Source: Gp6-AA40 sp035263125
GTDB taxonomy: Bacteria; Acidobacteriota; Vicinamibacteria; Vicinamibacterales; UBA2999
Direction: 5' to 3'
DNA length: 10,815 nucleotides
NCBI GenBank assembly: GCA_035263125.1
Contig: DATFRP010000231.1
Location: 1-10,815 of the forward strand
Positions 5,329-10,815 of this stretch are shown here, piece by piece (position 1 is the first letter of the stretch; each line of letters begins with the position of its first letter). The notes under the pieces are model-generated. The model was given only the letters and a program-made list of their open reading frames with translations. It was not told the origin of the DNA and searched no databases. The translations under genes were made by a program, and so were the position numbers.

Positions 5329-7800
5329 TCAATGCGATGCGATGAGATTCCCCGGAGGAACCTCGTCCATCGCCTTCTTCATCTGAAACGGCACGCTCTT
5401 CACGATCCCGATCACGATCGCCGAGAACTTGAAATTCTGTCTGCCGGCATCGTCGGCGATCGTCCGCACGAACGGCATGTCGGTCAGCTCGACACCGCGG
5501 CCGAGCCCGTAGGTCATCATCTTCTCGGTGATGGTTCGCGCGAACATCTCGGGGCGGCGCATCACCGCCTTGCGCAGCGCCACCGGGCCATCCACTTTCG
5601 TTCCGTCCGCGAGCTGCCCGATCGGATCGATGCCGCCGCCGGGCTCCTTCACGCGCCACTCGCCGACGCCGTCGAAGTTCTCGAGCGCAAGGCCGAGCGG
5701 ATCCATCACGCGATGGCAGGTCGCGCACGTGGGCGTCCGGCGATGGAACTCGAGACGCGCACGCAGCGATTTCGCTTCCTGACCCGCTTCGTTGTCGGGG
5801 AGGGCCGGCACGTTCGGCGGCGGTGCGGGCGGCGGCGTGCCGAGCACGTTCTCGAGAATCCACTTGCCGCGAAGGACGGGCGAGGTGCGATTCGGATAGG
5901 ACGTCACGGTGAGGATGCTCCCCTGCCCGAGCAGGCCGCGACGTTCTTCGTTGACGACCGTCACTCGGCGGAACTGGCTCCCGTAGACGTTCGGGATCCC
6001 GTAGTGGCGCGCGAGCCGTTCGTTGACGAACGTGTAGTCGGCGTTGAGCAGGTCGAGCACGCTGCGGTCTTCGCGCATGACGGCCTCGAAGAACATCTCG
6101 GTTTCCGTGCGAAAGGCCTGTCGCAGCTCGTTGTCGAAGTTGGGGAAGTCGCCTGGTGTCGGGATGTGGCTCTTCAAGTTGCGCAGCAGCAGCCACTGGC
6201 TGGCGAAGTTGTCGACCATCGCCCGCGACTTGGGATCGGCCAGCATGCGGCGTACCTGCCGATCGAGCGTGGCAGGCTGATTCAGTTTCCCCTGCGCGGC
6301 AAGCGTCAGCAGCGCTTCGTCCGGGATCGAGCTCCACAGGAAGAACGAGAGACGCGAGGCGAGCTCGATGTCGCTGATACGTGCAGTGGTGCCGCGCGCC
6401 GGCGCTGTCTCCGTGCGGAAAAGGAACTTCGGATCGGTGAGCACGAGCCGCAGCCCGCGTTCGATGCCCGCCTCGAACGTGCCCGTTTTCCGGCCGGCGT
6501 CGTACATCGCCATGATCGGGTCGACGTCGTCCTTGGTGAGCGGGCGCCGATAGGCACGACGGGCAAGGGTGGTCAAAATCTTTCGCCCGCAGGCAGCGTC
6601 ATCGGCCCCTTGAGGCTTGCAGATGAAGATTCGTCGCCGGCTCGGGGTGTCGCCCGGCCCCGTTGCCTCGAACGGTCCCGTGAGGTTGACGTGATCGATC
6701 AACGGGATGCCGTTCATGTTCTGCAGATCGTGATCGCGCTCGTGCGGCTGCAGCGGCTCGTCCGATTCGGCCTCATTGCGACGGACGAACGTCACGCCGA
6801 CCAAGTGCGGCCCTGCCTTCACCGGCACACGCGCCTTGAGCCGCTCATCGATCTCGTTGGCCGCCTCCGACATGTTGCGATCCGACTCGCGATTGTCGGC
6901 GTCGCCACCGACCACGGTGGCGAACACGCGCTCGCCGTCGATCGAGATCTCGATCGTGTGCGCGAACTCGAGCCCCTTCATGTACCCCACGATGTTGCGC
7001 AGCAGGATTACGCCGAAGTCGTACTTCGCATCCTGGGGGAAGTTGTGCTTGAACAGCATGCCGCCACGCGTGCCGAGCGGCAGGCCTTCGACATGGTCTT
7101 CCTGTGAATCGTCCGGTGGAATGCGATAAGCGAGGCGGATGACGTCGGTCTCGGAGCCGACCGCAAGACTCGCGATCTGTCGCGCCGCGCCGAGATACTG
7201 CTCGAGCAGCGACGGCGACACGCGCAGCACACCGGCGATGTTGTCGAATCCGTGACTCTCATCATCAGCCGGCAGCAGATCGGCGACGTCGACCTCGAGG
7301 TCCAGCAGATCGCGAATCGCGTTGCCATACTCGGTTCTGTTGAGACGATGAACCGGTTTGTGACCAGGGTCGGGATGTGCCAGGGCGGCGCGATTGAGCG
7401 ACTGCTCGAGGCTGACCGTGAAGCGCTCGATCGTGGGCTGGTCGGGGCGCGGCATCCCCTGCGGCGGCATCATTCCGCCGCGCAGTTTCAGGACGACCTT
7501 TTCCCAGACCTCGGGATGCGCGGGCGCGTCAGCAGGATTGAGATCATCGAGCGAGAGGCCGCCGGTCTTGAGTCGCGCGTTGTGGCACGTCACGCAGTAC
7601 TGCTTGACCAGCGCGGGATCTGCGGTCGACGCCGCCACTGTGGTCAGCGGCAGTGTAGGCCGGGCCTGTTCTGCAGGCGCGGCGGCCTGAGATTCAGCAG
7701 CCGGCGCCGTCTGAGGCGATCGATCTGCAATGACCTGGCTGGACCACGTGGCCAGAAGAGCCAAAGCACAACCAGCTACTGGGAACGTCCGCCAGTTCAT
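5329..7800 (-). CDS. Exported cytochrome c-like protein, DUF1587/1595/1592/1588/1585 domain array
   Basis: An 823-residue protein of the large PSCyt-associated family found in Acidobacteriota, Planctomycetes and Verrucomicrobia; its role is unproven. Residues 1-25 form a Sec signal, followed by an Ala/Pro-rich linker to about 58. A cytochrome c-like segment follows, with CVTCH at 69-73 and GGMMPPQGMPRP (108-119), a plausible source of the distal heme methionine. Next come DUF1587 (about 150-212, HRLNRTEYGNAIRDLL), an insert (215-390), DUF1595 (about 400-460), DUF1592 (about 474-605), DUF1588 (about 620-718) and DUF1585 (about 730-803). A second heme motif, CATCH at 692-696, lies in DUF1588. 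Two CxxCH motifs suggest a diheme electron carrier or oxidoreductase facing the periplasm. The ATG at 7800 opens the signal peptide; AGAGG ends only 3 nt before it, a short spacing. It is the first gene of the minus-strand cluster, and DUF1552 follows. Confidence 0.9.
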   Translation of the reverse strand: MNWRTFPVAGCALALLATWSSQVIADRSPQTAPAAESQAAAPAEQARPTLPLTTVAASTADPALVKQYCVTCHNARLKTGGLSLDDLNPADAPAHPEVWEKVVLKLRGGMMPPQGMPRPDQPTIERFTVSLEQSLNRAALAHPDPGHKPVHRLNRTEYGNAIRDLLDLEVDVADLLPADDESHGFDNIAGVLRVSPSLLEQYLGAARQIASLAVGSETDVIRLAYRIPPDDSQEDHVEGLPLGTRGGMLFKHNFPQDAKYDFGVILLRNIVGYMKGLEFAHTIEISIDGERVFATVVGGDADNRESDRNMSEAANEIDERLKARVPVKAGPHLVGVTFVRRNEAESDEPLQPHERDHDLQNMNGIPLIDHVNLTGPFEATGPGDTPSRRRIFICKPQGADDAACGRKILTTLARRAYRRPLTKDDVDPIMAMYDAGRKTGTFEAGIERGLRLVLTDPKFLFRTETAPARGTTARISDIELASRLSFFLWSSIPDEALLTLAAQGKLNQPATLDRQVRRMLADPKSRAMVDNFASQWLLLRNLKSHIPTPGDFPNFDNELRQAFRTETEMFFEAVMREDRSVLDLLNADYTFVNERLARHYGIPNVYGSQFRRVTVVNEERRGLLGQGSILTVTSYPNRTSPVLRGKWILENVLGTPPPAPPPNVPALPDNEAGQEAKSLRARLEFHRRTPTCATCHRVMDPLGLALENFDGVGEWRVKEPGGGIDPIGQLADGTKVDGPVALRKAVMRRPEMFARTITEKMMTYGLGRGVELTDMPFVRTIADDAGRQNFKFSAIVIGIVKSVPFQMKKAMDEVPPGNLIASH

Positions 7801-7880
7801 ACACCTCTAGCTACGCCGAAAGGGCGTGAACTATAACATACCGACTCGTGGGCATCCTGGCCCTCGAGCAGACGCTAATT
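7801..7880. promoter_or_regulatory. Divergent promoter region between the cytochrome-like gene and the propeller gene
   Basis: These 80 bp must hold the 5' signals of both transcripts unless each is driven from further inside. The only AT-rich patch is at 7830-7840. It offers TATAAC (7832-7837) as a plus-strand -10 element and, overlapping it, TATAGT (complement of 7830-7835) as a minus-strand -10 element, each 5 of 6 to consensus. I see no convincing -35 hexamer for either. A 5-bp inverted repeat, ACGCC (7813-7817) and GGCGT (7823-7827), sits beside them and could be an operator half-pair, but this is weak. Confidence 0.35.
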
Positions 7881-8908
7881 ATGACTCTCAAGTTCCTGTG
7901 CACGCTAGGGATACTCTTCACAGCGATGGTCGCCTTCGCGCAGCAGACCTGGCTCGGTCCCAACGAGCGCCTGGCTTTGGCCGATGCAACCGTGACCGAG
8001 TTCCCTCTGCCCAATCCCGGCAGCGGTCCGACGACGATTGCCGTGGCCGGCGACGGCACCGTCTGGTTTACCGAAAGCGCCGGCAATCGCATCGGCCGCA
8101 TGAACCCGGACGGTTCGGGGCTCCGCGAATTTCCGCTGCCCAATCCGAACAGTTCGCCGCGGATCATCGCGCTCGGTGCCGATGGAAACATGTGGTTCTC
8201 GGAGCACACCGGGAATCGCATGGCGAAGATCACGCCTGACGGGGTCGTGACCGAGTTCGCGATCCCCACGCCCGACAGCATGCCGCGCGCGATCGCGCTC
8301 GGAGCCGATGGCAATATCTGGTTCGGCGAGTTTGCCGGGGGGAAGATCGGGCGGATCACGCCACAGGGAGTGATCACCGAGTTCCAGATCCCGACTCCGG
8401 ACTCGGGGCCGCGTGCGCTTGCGGCGGGGCCCGACGGCAACGTCTGGTTCTCAGAGTTTCACGCGAGCACGATCGGTCGCATCACTCCGAAAGGCGAGAT
8501 CACCGAGTTCGTGCTTCCCCGACCGAACAGTGGTCCGGGAGACATCACGGCTGGAGCCGACGGGAACATGTGGTTCGTCGAGCTCTCCGGTCAAATGGAC
8601 GGCCGCCGTCCGGACGGCAATCGTGTCGGCCGCATCACGATGGCCGGAGCGATCACGGAGTTCCCGATTCCTACCCAGGCAGGGTCGCCGATCAACATCG
8701 CAGTCGGTCCGGATCGCAATGTCTGGTTCACTAAGGGGTCGTCCGTTGGTCGCGTGACACCGGAGGGGGTCATCACGGAGTTTCCGCTGCCTGCCGGAGG
8801 GACAGGGCTTACGGCCGGCAGCGATCGGCAGCCACCGAGGCGGCTCGGGACTAGACTATGGGTCGCTGAATCGGCGGCAAACAAGATTGCTTACCTGAGT
8901 TTCAAGTG

Positions 8909-8909
<1 letters not shown>
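7881..8909 (+). CDS. Exported seven-bladed beta-propeller, virginiamycin B lyase-like (Vgb) family
   Basis: A 342-residue protein. Residues 1-20 (MTLKFLCTLGILFTAMVAFA) are a Sec signal peptide, cleaved before QQT. The rest is seven repeats of about 42-45 residues of the form ITEFPIPTPxSGPxxIALGxDGNxWFxE...IGRITPxG. The blade tryptophans are W62, W105, W147, W189, W231, W282 and W327; the fifth-to-sixth interval is longer (51) because of a loop around SGQMDGRRPDG. This is the streptogramin-lyase-like propeller fold. The histidine often found in the blade motif P-H-G/x-I of true lyases is replaced by Thr, Arg, Gly or Ile here, so antibiotic cleavage is doubtful and a binding or sensing role is likelier. 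An in-frame GTG at 7848 would add 11 residues before the signal peptide; the ATG at 7881 is preferred, though its ribosome-binding site is weak. Its stop overlaps the start of cstA. Confidence 0.82.

Positions 8910-10815
<1,906 letters not shown>

Noticed and set aside
5267..6337. Upstream extension of the DUF1552 frame to 6337
   Set aside because: The extension overlaps the cytochrome-like gene out of frame. The internal start at 5266 has a good ribosome-binding site and directly begins a Tat signal.
5311..7107. A 598-codon open frame on the plus strand, antisense to the cytochrome-like gene
   Set aside because: Its translation is Arg/His/Asp/Glu-rich with no recognisable domain, and it lies opposite a gene with clear conserved motifs. 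GC-rich coding DNA often leaves an antisense frame open.
7848..7880. GTG at 7848 as the start of the propeller gene
   Set aside because: It would place 11 residues in front of an otherwise normal signal peptide and has no ribosome-binding site. The ATG at 7881 gives a standard secreted protein.

Overview
This is a GC-rich window with six protein-coding genes and no RNA gene, CRISPR array or recognisable insertion sequence. The gene content resembles that of soil Acidobacteriota, especially the Vicinamibacteria: an exported cytochrome c-like protein of the DUF1587/1595/1592/1588/1585 family, a Tat-exported DUF1552 protein, and an exported ankyrin protein. Short GC-rich palindromes in every intercistronic gap point the same way. 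Planctomycetes or Verrucomicrobia are less likely alternatives. The taxon is inferred from this resemblance, not from a marker gene.

Layout. Positions 1-414 hold no convincing gene but contain three good inverted repeats. From 7800 down to 415, four genes lie head to tail on the minus strand, with gaps of 62, 56 and 107 bp. In transcription order they are: the exported two-heme-motif cytochrome-like protein (7800-5329), the DUF1552 protein (5266-3935), the ankyrin-repeat protein (3878-2295) and a thiamine-diphosphate enzyme of the acetolactate synthase/benzoylformate decarboxylase superfamily (2187-415). An 80-bp divergent region (7801-7880) separates this cluster from a plus-strand pair. That pair is an exported seven-bladed beta-propeller of the virginiamycin B lyase (Vgb)-like family (7881-8909) and cstA, a carbon-starvation/pyruvate-type transporter. 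cstA begins inside the stop codon of the propeller gene and runs off the window end at 10815.

How the genes may work together. The first three minus-strand products carry export signals (Sec, Tat, Sec). They therefore probably act outside the cytoplasm as one unit, perhaps an oxidation or degradation apparatus with a heme electron carrier, but their substrate is unknown. The TPP enzyme has no signal peptide and would be cytosolic. Its link to the cassette rests only on orientation and is weakened by the repeat-rich 107-bp gap. The propeller and cstA look translationally coupled.

The least expected structure is a family of short palindromes sharing a GGCCGCCT-N2-AGGCGGCC type core. One lies just before the ribosome-binding site or start of each of the three downstream genes in the minus-strand cluster, and an unrelated perfect palindrome is translated inside the N-terminus of the TPP enzyme.
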